Below are positions 23,487 to 35,536 of a stretch of DNA of 64,000 bases, in pieces. Made by a program: the position numbers and the translations under genes. Within the stretch, counting starts at the first letter, position 1; each line of letters begins with the position of its first letter. The notes beneath the pieces are model-generated. The model ran no database searches. It had not been told where the DNA came from and saw only the letters and a list, made by a program, of their open reading frames with translations. The stretch comes from Erodium maritimum (lineage: Eukaryota > Streptophyta > Magnoliopsida > Geraniales > Geraniaceae), in NCBI GenBank assembly GCA_963921825.1, contig OY997596.1, positions 14,079,001-14,143,000 of the forward strand, read 5' to 3'.

Positions 23487-25344
23487 AGTCGATGATACGG
23501 CTGGGCAAATATCCGTCTCTCACCGTAAACCGACCGTATCCGACCGTCCCCATTGTGGCTGTTAGAGATGGTAGTGTGTTTAAGAACAGGAAGCGGGTGA
23601 GGACTGTCAAGATCAAGAGAGAACGGAAGGTTTTCATGTTCGAGGTTGGCTGGGAGTTTTCCTATGGCTGAGCGTTCGGTGGTGCAATTCTCTGAAACAA
23701 CTTAGACCTCGGTACCAGTAAAGGATGTCCATGATCATTCAGGGCCTAAGGTCCCTTCGCATAGTACTATTGCGCATGAGAGGAAAGGTCGTGGTAATTG
23801 TCGTTCTGGTACGATTAGCTCCGGTTTCATCGAACACGCCAATGAAATTTTTGTATGCAACTTGCCTTTCGATTCGTCTGAGACTTGGGTTCAGGGAGTC
23901 TTCGGTCCGTTTGGTGAGATTGATTCTTGTAAGGTTCTTCGACGTCCTAATCGCCAAGGTCATATTTTTGGTTCATCTGTTTTGATTCGCCGGCGGCCGC
24001 TTCTCAAGCTACCGAGGGTTTAGACGGATTCAAATTAAACGGGCACATCTTATTCATCGCTTTAGCTCGTAGCAGGGCCTTGTCTACTGTTGTTTCGTTA
24101 TCTGATACAGCTGAAACTGAAAAACAGAGCTTATGCTCTGTTCCAGTTACTACCGTTCGTCTTGGTTCCGGCGACATCGAACGGCCCATCGAAGGTGTGC
24201 AGGACTCTCGGTTAGATCAACCGATTTTTGGGGGTGCTTCTGACTCGCCGGAGATTTGCGATCGGAGCATTGGTGTTCCTCAGGTGTTCGGGAAGATTTG
24301 TGATCCCGTTTTTCCTGCGGATTCAAATCTTGGATTCACAGATCCTAATCCTCGTGACTCGTGTGTTGAATCAATCCCATCAGTAATCTCCGATTGGGTT
24401 GTGCGTGTTTCATGCGATGAAGGAGCAACTGTTGTGCACGTTTCACGCGAGGACGAAGAAGAAGTTCAAGTGGTGGACGCGTTAGATGAGTTTGTTTCAT
24501 AGGAGGTTGGGCCTTTGGTTGGGCATAGCCTTAAGCCTGTTAGTAGTAATGAACAGGAATTACAAGTGCTTGGGCTATTGGGCCAGACGAGTTCAAGCCC
24601 AATTGCAGAGCTTGTTCCAGGCCCAATAAGTCTTGATTCAACGTTTCAGTCGTCTGAACAGTTGGTAAATAGTGTTTCTCTGCGGGAGTAATAGAGTAGT
24701 CTGGGGAAGGAGGTTCTCCTTAAACCTCTGAAGAATAAGGGTCGCCTTTCGAAACAACCTTCTAGAGCTTTGAATCGTCAGAGTCGCCGTCCCAAGTTCT
24801 TAGGGGAATACTACACCGTTCAAGTCAAACCAAACGTTTACATGAGTCGGGAGAGATTTGTGAATCAAGTGGATATTGGGAAACAGATCTTACAACCTCA
24901 ATCTGCCCTAAGCAACTTCCGCTTAAGCTGTGTTCAAACTCAAGCTGCTCAGCTAACCCATGCAGCTAAAGTCTTTGATGACCCGACCTTGACTTTGGAA
25001 GGTGAAGAATGGGTCACTGATGGCTGATCTCGTGTGCCTTCTGGTTTGATGAGTTACCATTCATCGACCTGTTTATTTTTTATGTATGTTTTTTTTTCGG
25101 GAATTGTTCCGCAGCTCCAGATTAGAGCTCTATTGTTATGGTTGTGTTCTGTATCGATCCTGCTTGGATCTTTGTTTTTCTTGATAAAATTTTCTGAGCT
25201 TATCCAAAAAAACGGTGGCTTTCGGGTTGGGTACGGTTTTTTATCTTCAAAACCGAGAAAAAACCGACCAACCGATTGTTTATTTCATAAATCCTGATTT
25301 TTTTTTAGTTTCCCAGGTTGGCCGCTTGTTTTCGAGTCGATGAT
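23487..25344 (+). mobile_element. RRM-bearing ORF1-only retroelement, second lineage
   Basis: A protein-coding but interrupted stretch runs from about 23.6 to 25.03 kb. A 3' region then ends tgataaaattttctgagcttatccaaaaaa (to about 25,213). No endonuclease or reverse transcriptase lies between the ORF end and the tail. The decamer agtcgatgat occurs at 23487-23496 and 25335-25344, but sequence rich in ccgacc/aaccg lies between tail and repeat, so the retroelement may itself be inside a DNA transposon with those outer ends. Retroelement boundaries are therefore uncertain. Confidence 0.5.
23725..25027 (+). pseudogene. ORF1 with RRM, second lineage (interrupted)
   Basis: The RRM at about 23845-23985 shows RNP2 IFVCNLPF and the segment FGEIDSCKVLRRPNRQG; the RNP1 region is damaged. 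Further open blocks follow: 24080-24502 (acidic, ending DALDEFVS), a short block to about 24,690, and 24770-25027 (basic start SRRPKFLGEYYTVQVKP, ending EEWVTDG). In-frame stops separate the blocks. It is the closest relative in the window of the ORF1 at 3.7-4.4 kb. Confidence 0.55.
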
Positions 25345-25740
25345 GTATACTCTTTCACATGTTTCAATACATATAAATAAATGTCATGCTATACAGATCA
25401 ATGTATACGTAAAGAAGTGAAAGAGACTTAAAATAAAGGAAAAAAACAAGTGTCTGTTTATATACTTTTTTTTTCACAGAGAAAAATAATATCACATGGG
25501 TTTTATTTATAGCTAAAAATAAGTGGCTTACTCAATATAATTTCTATCATCAAGCCACGTGTTAAAGTGGGGACCATATAATAGTTTATAGCAAAAATGA
25601 TACATGCGTATCATTTTGTATAAATTTTTCGAAATTCCAAAAACAAAATCGAAAAAATGATTACATGTGCTTCAATATATTCTAAAATTAGACAACTAAC
25701 TTTGATCAAATAATTAAGGAACAAAAACAAAGGCTGATTG
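25345..25740. other. AT-rich intergenic DNA
   Basis: No ORF, RNA gene or terminal repeats were recognised here. Confidence 0.4.
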
Positions 25741-26587
25741 GGATCTCTGCTAGGGTTAGCCGCAACAGATCCCTAAGAGCCCTCTATGCCGCACAACAAC
25801 AGTACGGTCATGGCTATGGCTATGGTTTTTGCCATGGCCTTTGCTATGGTCTTGCTCCTCTCTTCCACGCATACTCTCTACCGCCTTCCTTTCCGACTCT
25901 GGTGCATGGCGACTGACTCACCTCGGCATCAAACCTTAACACCATCTTTTCCGTCGGCGTCTCTGAAGTCGTCGCAGCTGCCACCTCGGATGTCGCATGC
26001 GCACCTTCGCTGTCGCTCCCGGCTTATGTCCGGCACCACGGTGTTGGCTCCACTCCGCCACCAACATCGTGTCTCTCGGCATATGTCCGGCTCATCTTTC
26101 CCGCCACCGGCCCGGCCTCCTCCCTGGCCTCCACCAATGCCCCTGCGCCCATCGGGATATCCGAAGTTACCGCAGCCGCCATCTCGAAAATCACCGCCTC
26201 CGTCTCTACAACCGATACGCCCTCCTCCCTGGCTTCCACCACCGCAACCTCTACCCACAGGCTCCTGTCTGTCCTTCACCACTGACGATCACAGGTTCAT
26301 CAGTCGGGAGGGATAGTCTAGGTTTTCTACTCAAGGACTCAACGATGACAGGTTCGGTTTTACATCGTAATAAGTGTGTCGCCTTCGGGGGACCCAACGG
26401 TATACAGACCCTACTTTGAGCGGTGTTCGTCAGTCTTTCTTAGTTTATGTCTTAGTTAGCCTTAATGGCACTCCGTTAAAAAACGTCCTAGACGTTTACG
26501 TAGTTACAAGGATATTGTGTTTGTCCCATCAGGGTCTTCAGACATGTACTAGCTCTTTTTAAAGAAATGAAAGTTGCACTTACTAAA
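25741..26587 (+). mobile_element. Possible non-LTR retroposon of unknown type
   Basis: A 176-codon ORF (25786-26316) begins with an alternating Ala/Met run (VMAMAMVFAMAFAMVLLLSS) and continues as a Pro-rich low-complexity stretch. A 3' UTR-like region follows and ends gaaatgaaagttgcacttactaaaaaaaa at about 26,587. The poly(A)-like end suggests a retroposed transcript or LINE fragment. No target duplication or recognised domain was found, and antisense Gly-rich ORFs are shadows. Confidence 0.3.
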
Positions 26588-26599
26588 AAAAAGAGAGGA

Positions 26600-27610
26600 A
26601 AAATACAAAAATGGATAAAACATATGATGTTCTTTATATGAATTTTAAGTTTGGCAACCAACAGCTCGATGAACTTAAGGGTTTAGTTGCCACTTTCGCC
26701 TCTCCTACCAACATACAACAATATATTAAGCATGAAATCAACTGTGTAGATAAGAGAAAGAACCTGTCATTCATACCTTTTGGTTTGAGGTAGACCTCGC
26801 ACCCTCTCGAAGCTAAAATCATTATTGTAAACGCTTAATTTCTCCGGTGTCCCAAGTAACGAACGATAGAGCATCTTAGGGATCATGTGGACATACGACG
26901 TCATTATAGATTGTAACTGATATTTGGAGATGTGCCAATACTAATGTTGTAGACTTTAATTTTCCTTTCTTCTACGTCAACGACCATTAATATCCAGTGC
27001 TCGTTCTTGTAGTTCACTAGAAAATATATCTTATGCGCATAGGTCCATGATTTGCTATGACTTTCCGGCATCTTACCTCGAGGATATACCATCATTTAAA
27101 TGTCCAGTTCTAAATCTGCCTCATACTATGCACGACATAGTTCGTGGAACCCACAATCCAGTACTACATGCCTACCCCGAAAACTTTACGATAAAGCATT
27201 TGTCTGAACTGTATGCCTAACAACCCGTCGTTCATATGCTGCCCAAATTAAAAACAGTATAAACTTGCTTACGTAAATGGATCCTCATATGCTACATAAA
27301 TTAAAAAATAATGAAAACTTACCTAGGGTGTGACCCATGAACCAATGGTTGAGAGTGTCTTGAAATATTCGTTGGCGCGACTTTTGTAGGTATTTCCAAT
27401 AAGCAAACCGCTACGTATGAACTCAGAATACTTCTTCAGCCATTTGGGTATCGGAGCTGCAGGATCCCATATGGTAACCAACCTTGCTTCTACCTACTCA
27501 CCTCGAGGATTCTCTTCTGGTTTCTTGAACTATGAGGATCGGGTGATAAGATGGGGGGGACGAGAACCTCCGATAAGGGGACGAGTAATAGGTCCTCTAA
27601 CATAGGGACT
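26600..27610 (-). pseudogene. Ulp1-type peptidase relic of a DUF1985/Ulp1 (KAONASHI-like) transposon gene
   Basis: The minus-strand ORF 26904-27095 contains KIYFLVNYKNEHWILMVVDV followed by ERKIKVYN. This matches the conserved HW...V.VD....I.VYDS part of plant Ulp1-family (C48) cysteine peptidases carried by some Mutator-like elements; the HW histidine is visible. The surrounding frame is interrupted. It lies downstream of the DUF1985 parts at 38.8-39.6 kb on the same strand, with Copia DNA in between. I infer one ancient transposon gene. Confidence 0.5.
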
Positions 27611-29721
27611 TGTTAGGTCTCGTTGGAGGGTACGAACACATACTCACGAAGGAAATAAATAAACCCGAGACCATGCAAGGAAAAACTACCACGATTAGAT
27701 TCATAAAACAAAATGAAATAGATGAACTTGCTCAAATTTCAGCTCGTGTATCTGAATAACGAGCCATTGAAATCCAAATTCCACCGTTCACCTTGAAACC
27801 ATATGTGGAGAGTATCCACTCCAAAAAATAGGCTTCATCGGACCTCGGATGAACCTCCGATCGGGGTCTGGAAGGTGGCTGGTCGGATAAGAAACAGTAC
27901 ATAAATTCTGTACCTTTTTTTCTCTATTTGTTCAAGAACACCATGAAAAGATGATTGGCTTGAGTCTCCAAGACGCCTAGTGAAGAGAACTCAAGAACAT
28001 CAAAAATGGAGAGAAACCTTGTAGAGAGAAGAAGGAGAAATGGTGCTCCATCCATGTCTTGTGTTTATGTTATATTGAATAAGATAACTTAATTATCCCA
28101 TCACTATAATAAACAAAAATATAGGACAAGTATGGTGGTAAGTATGGGTAGACATGATGGAGTTAGGTGGTGAATCACCAGCATCTTAATCCATGTCTTG
28201 TATACTTAGTGTTAATGAATCAAGACTTGATTTTTTTTTATCAGCTAAAAAAACAATTTTATTAAGGCCTTGGGAGGCAAAGTAAAGCAGTAACATGAAG
28301 AGAAGAGAGGCCAAAACATAGGAGGCCTCTGTTTCCAGAGATTGACTGAAAATAGTGGATGTCAAGAATTTGGCTGGGGATCTCTTCCAAAAAGTAATGT
28401 CTTGGCTGGTGATGTTTGCTTGGGCTATAGAGAGATGCGAGAATCTGAAGAGTTGAACTCGGGAGAGGATGGAGTCCGCTGGCTCTCTAGAGTCCGAGAA
28501 AACTGATGCGTTCCGAGCAAGCCAGATAAACCAAAAACCCAGAAAAAGTATCTTAGACCAGAAGATCTTGAGGGACGGCTGAATCAAGACTTGATTAATT
28601 AGTTGCATGGGCCTCTCATCGGCCTCTTGGAACATGGTCCGTGGCCATTCCCTACGAGGTCCCGTGACGTGCTCATCGCCTCCAAGCCTTCCACACCAGA
28701 AATGTCCAACATTATCTGACATGATCAATCCAAGATTCCAAGCCTTGTCTCGATCCATAAAGTCTTATTCCCTTACGGGCACATGACCCAAAACTCAGTT
28801 TGTGTCATGTCCCAAGACAACTCCCTTTTGGCTATTCTCCATATATGTGTTAATGAGTTTCATCCTCTGGTGTGACCCTTAGGTTTATTGTTATCAATAG
28901 ATCAACGTAAAATTCCATTTTACTTGATCCTATATAAGTGGCAACTAACGAGACTTTAGTATTGCCTAACACTGCATAACGAATTGACCCTGTCAATTCT
29001 AACCCTTCCGTCGTCTATGTCATTATCCTTTTATCTCCGATATACTGATTGAGATAAGGCATATAGACATCATCCTTATTATTCTCAAACACTGTTCCTT
29101 GATATGTGAGATGACTGAATATATGATACCCAGTATCATATGCATGGCCATGCTATTCTTTCGGTCACTCTCGATCAAGCAGTCGAGAACCGATATCTTT
29201 CCCATACCTCAGTATGAGGGATAAATCTGTTAGCCTTCTTTCGTGTCACTCATGTAGTCCGTCCATAAGCCAATCCTGGCCGTTACAGAAGCCGTGTTAT
29301 GGACAACATTAGGCATATCGATCACAAATACTCCTTGGTCTAAGGATACATGACAAGCTACGACAATGAATATGTTCATGACTTAATCTATGGAACATAT
29401 TTAGGGCGCGTCGTCCAATATCATGTCCCACATGATATCTATGACCAGACTCCGGAATCCCATTCCAATGAATAACAGAACGTAAGCCATGAAGAGTTTT
29501 CTTTCATACTAGTCGCTTCTAGTGAAACTTTGTTGACTAGGGACCCATCGAGTGTGATCTATCTCGATCTATAGTTCTATTCGCATTGTTGGCATAGATC
29601 AGAACACACATCGATATATTACTCCAATACATAAGTAATATAAAGTCACTTTAATTTTATTGCTAATGATGATATCTACATTTGGACATTTAGGATTGAA
29701 CTACGAGCACTAAGAGTAACA
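27611..29721 (+). mobile_element. Divergent Copia LTR copy with nested LINE fragment
   Basis: This is a diverged copy of the 1.69-kb Copia LTR found at 30319, 37093 and 11259. It begins tgttaggtctc and ends actaagagtaaca. Similarity is clear from about 27,900 onward and weak before that. About 1.75 kb remain once the LINE insertion at 28233-28580 is subtracted. No matching target duplication was found at the proposed ends, so it may be a remnant of a rearranged element. Confidence 0.65.
28217..28596 (-). mobile_element. 5'-truncated LINE (RT C-terminus) inside the Copia LTR
   Basis: The insertion 28233-28580 is flanked by a perfect 16-bp target duplication, gaatcaagacttgatt, at 28217-28232 and 28581-28596. 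On the minus strand it encodes the C-terminal end of a plant L1 reverse-transcriptase protein (FWFIWLARNASVF, then DSILSRVQLFRFSHLS). It ends in ggccttaataaaattgttttt...gctgataaaaaaa. It is a typical dead-on-arrival LINE insertion of 348 bp. Confidence 0.88.
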
Positions 29722-30313
29722 ATTATCATGCTTCATCTGAAGCGCTGCTTGGGCAGGAGTTTGCGACTGTGCCCCCTCACTTGCAACTTCATCTTCAATC
29801 GTCTGCTCTCAAGACGACAGTTCCCGAAGCATACACTCACCATCTCCTTCTTCATCCATCTGCTCCCAAGATGACAGTTCCTAATGGTCATACTCTTCCT
29901 GATCCACGTGGCTGAGATTCAATAACCATAACCACCCCTTGATGCTCAGACTCTCCCACGTCATCCGCTCCTCAAGGTAAGTCACCTGATCCACGTAGAT
30001 GAGATTCAACAACCATAATCGAGGCTGGATGTTCAGAAACTCCTACCTCATCCGCTCCTCGAGGTGAAGCACTTGATCCACTAGGCTAACATTCAACAAC
30101 CCTTCGAGAGCTGGCAAAATTCAGCTGGTGGGGGGAAGCTGAATGTCGAGAGCCGGCATCTGATCTATTACATTTTATTACCTCGTCTTTTAAAAGTTCG
30201 CCTGCAACCTCCTTTGGAGACAAGGCCTTGGGCCACTTCGAGCACCATTTGAAAAATCTTGGGAGCTCTGCATTGTAATTTTTATCCAGGGTTCCCCACT
30301 TTGCTGCAAGTTT
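29722..30313 (-). pseudogene. Middle part of the DUF1985/Ulp1 transposon gene, with 87-bp tandem repeat
   Basis: The minus-strand ORF from 30319 down to 30086 reads FFKWCSKWPKALSPKEV, a phrase placed like the region after DUF1985 in related plant proteins. Below it, an 87-bp (29-codon) unit starts at 29901, 29988 and 30075 (gatccacgt...gagattcaa). The gene is interrupted upstream by the Copia element at 30319-38780 and downstream by the Copia LTR at 27611-29721. Confidence 0.45.
29901..30100. repeat. 87-bp tandem repeat, 2.3 units
   Basis: The landmark gatcca recurs at 29901, 29988 and 30075, with exact 87-bp spacing. Units are about 80% alike by eye. The length is a multiple of three, so the repeat would have kept the reading frame of the transposon gene in which it lies. 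Confidence 0.75.
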
Positions 30314-30318
30314 TGGCA

Positions 30319-32006
30319 TGTTGGGTCTCTTGGTAGGGTTGGAGATGAACCAACTCGCAGCGGAAAATCAATGAAAACCAAGAGACAATTAGAACCATGA
30401 AACAACTAACAAAGAATGGATTAACAAGAGAAAAATTCAGCACTAGTTCTTACCAAAACAAGAACACCGGTTAACGAATGATTGGCTTGAGTCTCCAAGA
30501 CGCCTACGTATCCACATGGGAATCAAAGCCACGTAGTTCTTCTCTTTGAGGACTCAAGAACACAAAAATGGAGGAGGAAACTAGCCAAACCCGAAATGGC
30601 CATGGAAGAGGGAGAGAAAATGTGTTTCCTATTCTTGTCTTGTGTTTGTTATGTTGAAAAAAGATGACTTAAACATAACAAAACCCATACTTGTCCAACT
30701 AAAGGCATGGGACAAGTATGGTGTCAAGTAAGGTGTAAATAGGACAAAGTATGGCAAGACAAGATTGGGTTAGGTGGTGAATCACCAACACCTTAATCCT
30801 TGTCTTGCTTACTTAGTACTAATTAATCAAGACTTGATTAATTAGTTCCATGGGCCTTGGTTGCATGGGCCTTTCATGGGCTTCTTGGAACATGGCCCGT
30901 GACCATTTCCAACGAGGTCCCGTGATTCGCTCATCGCCTCCATGCCTTCCATACCGGAAATGTCCAACATTATCCGACGCGATCAATCCCAAGACTCCAA
31001 GCCTTGTCTCGATCCGTAAAGTCCTATTCACTTACGGGCACATGACCCAAAACCCAGTTTTGGTCATGTCCCGAGACAACTCCCTTTTGGCCATTCTCCA
31101 TAAATGTGTCAATGAGTTTCATCCTCCGGTGTGACCCTTAGGTTTATGCATGTCAATAGATCAACGTAAAATCCCATTTTACTTGATCCTATTTAAGTGG
31201 CAACTAACGAGACTTTAGTATTGCCTGACACTACATAACGAATCGACCCTGTCGATTCTAACCTTTCCGTCGTCCCTGTCATTATCCTTTTATCTCCGAT
31301 ATCCTGATTGAGATAAGGCATAGAGCCGTCATCCTTATTATTCTCAATCACCGTTCCTTGATATGTGAGATGACTGAAGATATGATACCCAGTATCATGT
31401 GCATGGCCATGCTATTCTTCCAGTCACTCTCGATCAAGTGGCCGAGAACCGATATCTTTCCCATACCTTAGTATGAGGGATAAATCCCTTAACCGTCTTT
31501 CGTGTCACTCATGTAGCCCGTCCTCAAGCCAATCCTGGCCGTTATGGAAGCCCTGTTACAGACAACGTTAGGCTCAGGTCAAACTCAGTTGTTGACTACA
31601 TAGCGATCACAAAGACTCCTTGGTCTAAGGATACATGACAAGCTACAACACTGAATATGTTCATGACTTAATCTATGGCACATATTCAGGGCGGGTCGTC
31701 CAATATCATGTCCCACATGATATCTATGATCAGACTTCGGAATCCCATTCCAATGACTAACAGAACGTAAGCCATAAAGAGCCATCTTTCATACTAGTCG
31801 CTTCTAGTGAAGCTTTGTTGACTAGGGACCCATCGAGTGTGATCTATCTCGATCTATGGTTCTATTCGCATGGTGGGCATAGATCAGAGCACACATCGAT
31901 ATATTACTCCAACACATAAGTAATATAAAGCCGCTTTAATTTTATTGCTAACGATGATATATACATTTGGACATTTAGGATTGAACTACGGGCACTAAGA
32001 CTAACA
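30319..32006 (-). repeat. Copia LTR (3' LTR in element orientation)
   Basis: 1,688 bp, tgttgggtctc...actaagactaaca. It is adjacent to the polypurine tract complement (tctcccacttgccc, 32009-32022). Blocks compared with 37093-38780 were identical. Confidence 0.92.
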
Positions 32007-32157
32007 ATCTCCCACTTGCCCTAGTTCCAATCTAAACTCCAATATGTCCCCATCGACTTTACATGTCTAACATGTTCAGGCAGTGACACTGCCTTAGTCA
32101 AAGGGTTGGCTATGTTATCATCTATTGCAATATCGGTTATCTTCACTTCACCTCAGT

Positions 32158-35100
32158 TCAATATTTATCTGATGAGGTGGATACGCCGCAGTACATGTTG
32201 GGATTTGTTATGCGATCTAGGCTTTTAGCTTGCGCAATGGCCCTTGTGTTGTCGCAAAATGGATTCACCTGACTGGATGGGTTTTTAATTACACCCAGCC
32301 CTGCCATGAATTTCCAAATCCACATAGCCTCCTTAGCTGCCTCTGCAGCATCCATGTACTTGGCCTCTGTCGTAGATTCGGCAATGGTATCTTGCTTTAC
32401 GCTTTCCCAGCTAAAGCTCTGCCATTCAGCGTAAACACATATCCTGATTGACTTCTAAAGTCATCTGGATTTGTCTTGGAAAACTAGCGTCTACTCATCC
32501 TTCGACGACTAGTTCAGCATCATCTTCCCCCCGGGTTAGAATGATGTCTACTGGTACAACATAAGGCTTACGAGACGTCTGGTCTCATACATGTCATGGC
32601 ATATATGATCGATCCTGCCCCCAGGCGCATAGGATTCTCATCATCCTTTTCAGCTCATCAGGTGTCTTAGGACACTAAGTCTTGCTGAGATGAATGCCAT
32701 GACTAGTGGGTAAGAGTCCTTTCTTTGAATCGAGCATTAAGAACCTACTCAATGCCTTGTTCACATAGGTTCCCTGACTTAAATCCAAGACCCTCTTGGT
32801 GCGATCTCTACATATCTTAATCCTTAAGATATGAGAAGCATCGCCTAAGTCCTTTATTGAAAAACACTTCCTCAACCAAGCTTTAGTCTCGTGCAAGGTT
32901 GGGATGTCGTTTTCAATGAGAACCAGAAAGGTAATATTGCTCCCACTAGCCTTCTTATAAACGCAAGATTCATCCTCGTTCTTGATTAAGCCAAATCCAA
33001 TTACAGCTTCATCAAAACGAAGGATCCAACTCCGAGAAGTTCGTTTCAATCCATAAATGGATTTCAACAACTTATAAATCTTTCCTTTATTCTTCGGATC
33101 GTCAAAACCTTTGGGCCGAGACATACAAACGTACTCAGTCAAATTTCCATTTAGGAAAGCGGTTTTGACATCCACTTGCCATATCTCGTAATTATGATAC
33201 GCAGTTATGTCAAGAAGAATTTGGATCGATTTTGACCATAGCCACTAAGGAGAAGGTTTCCTCATAGTCAATCCATTGGATCTGCCTATAACCTTTCGCC
33301 ACCAGTTGAGCTTTGTAGGTCAGAGGGTTGCCGTCCATGTCCATCTTCACCTTGAAGATCCATTTGCATCCTATGGTCCTCACACCATTGATGGGATCAA
33401 CCGGTTCCCAGACTCGGTTGTCCGACATGGATTGCATTTCCTCCCTCATGGCTCCCAGCCATAACTCGGAGTTGGGCCCATCCACGACTTCCTGAAAGGT
33501 GGCTGGATCATCGTGATCCACCATGACTTCATTGTCACCTCCGGATACCATATCTTGGAGGTGGAAGATTGATCCTTTCAAATCGCCTTGGACCTTCCGG
33601 AATTGTAACAGGAATTGGTTCTTACTCTACGACATTCTTTGGCTCCTTTCTACTGGGTTTCCAATTGGTTTAGACAGATCTGTACCATCCTGAATTTCTT
33701 CGAGATGCACAGTCCTCCCAGTGACGTCTTTGGAAACAAAACTTCTTTTCCATAAAGACCCCACCCCAAGCGACGAACACCATGTTCTCACTGGGATTGT
33801 AGAAATAGTATCCCCTTGTTGCTTTGGGATACCACACGAAGGTGCATATCTCAGATCTTGGTTCGAGCTTAGTCGAAACCAAATGTTTCACATAAGCCTC
33901 GCAACCACAAATCTTTAGGAAGGACAAAGCGGGCATCATCCCGTACCATTTTTAAAATGGTGTCCCTTCCACACCATTCGTCGAAGCCCGATTCACTATG
34001 AATGCGGTCGTCTCTAGAGCAAAACCCCTAAAAGAGATTGGGAGATCAATCCAACTAATCATGGAACAGACCATTGTCTAACAATGTCCGATTTCTCCGT
34101 TTGGCTACACCTTTCAACTACAGTGACCTAGGAGGAGTCCATTCCAAAAGGATCCCATTCTCTTTTAGATGATCTAATAACTATGTGGTCAAGTATTTTC
34201 CACCTCGATCCAATCGAAGTGCCTTAATACCTTTGTCCAACTGGTTTTCTACTTTAATCTTAAACTCTTTGAATTTATCAAAAGCTTCAGACTTATGTCT
34301 CAGCGAATAGACATAACCATATTTACTGTAATCATCAGTAAATGTGATAAAGTAGCTAAAACCCCTCCTGGCAAGTGAAGTTATTGGTCTACACACATTC
34401 GAGTGTATCAGCCCCAATAATTCACCCGCCCTTTCATCGCGATCGATAAAAGGGCACTTTAGTCATTTTGGCCATCAAACAAACCTTGCACCTATCGATC
34501 GAATGGAATTCGAATGAACCTGAAAGTCCGCACTTCTGAAGTGCTGATAGGTGCTTCTTGTTTATGCGACATAAATGACAGTGCCATAACAGAGTTAGGT
34601 TTAAATCGTTGGATTTAGACCTCTTGGTATTAACGGAATATATAGAACTTGAGGCATTGTTACCCATATCTAATATGTACAATCCTCCAACCAAGTCAGT
34701 ATTGGTATAAAACATATCATTGCATAGAACATTGAAAACTCCATTTCCAATATTAACATTATATCCTTCCTTGTCAAACACGGATACAGATATAATATTC
34801 CTACTAAAAGTAGGTATGCAATATACATTATACAGTACTAAGACAAGGCCTCTTGGCAAAGCAAGACTCATGGATCCTACAACAGTTGCCACAACTCTGA
34901 GGTCCACTTCGTGCTTTCCAAACCTCTCCTACTTTCAGCCACCATATATAAGTGCATGTGTGAGATTCAGTCCTGGTATCTAATACCCATGAATCTTTGG
35001 AAGTAGAGAGATGTAGCTCTATAGAGTTAATACCGGATGAAGGCACGGTCCCACCGCCCTTCCTTAGATCATCCAGGTTTCCTGATGAAGGCGCAGTCCT

Positions 35101-35536
35101 ACTGCCCTTCTTCAGATCATCCACGTTATTTGATGAAGGCGCAGTCCCACTGCCCTTCTTCAGATCAGCCGTGAACTTCCTATAATCCCGGTTCCAATGA
35201 CCAGGCTATTGGCAGTAGAAGCAGACATTCTCATGTGTCTCATCTTTCCTGCCAAGTGCGCATGGGCCCCGCCCTTGCCACTTCCAATTCCCTTGTTGAC
35301 CATCAGAATATCCTTGGATCCCAGATCCCTGATATATTCTTCTCAGCAATTAATGACACTTCATGTAACTCTGATATGGTCTTAGAGACAGCCTTGTCAA
35401 GGACATATTCTTTGCGTTCAGACTTGAGGACTATCCTCAAAATTCTGTACCAGTCCAAATAGTTTGTCCCATTTAGCTTGACCCTGTCAAGAATGGTTTT
35501 TAATGACAAACTATTAATGTTCGCTGAATTTGCCAT
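32158..35536 (-). mobile_element. Copia gag-pol fossil
   Basis: Recognisable parts in element order are a gag start (LDRVKLNGTNYLDWYRIL), a GAG-pre-integrase region, the integrase core (ITFTDDYSKYGYVY), reverse transcriptase (DVKTAFLNGNL; LKSIYGLKRTSRSW) and an RNase H stretch (NPFCDNTRAIAQAK). Near 35.04-35.17 kb a 57-bp (19-codon) unit with DDLKKGSRTAPSSG-like sequence repeats about three times. The whole is broken and listed only as a fossil. Confidence 0.85.

Noticed and set aside
23487-25344. agtcgatgat at both ends as the target duplication of the RRM retroelement
   Set aside because: More than 100 bp of other sequence separates the poly(A)-like tail from the right copy, so the decamer may belong to an outer element or be chance. 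It is kept only as a possibility.
25929-26282. 117-codon Gly-rich antisense ORF
   Set aside because: Complement of a Pro-rich repetitive sense stretch; the composition is what a shadow frame would give.
30819-31785. Small ORFs repeated identically at 37593-38559 and similarly at 11801-12724
   Set aside because: They fall within Copia LTRs; repetition reflects LTR identity and not conserved proteins.
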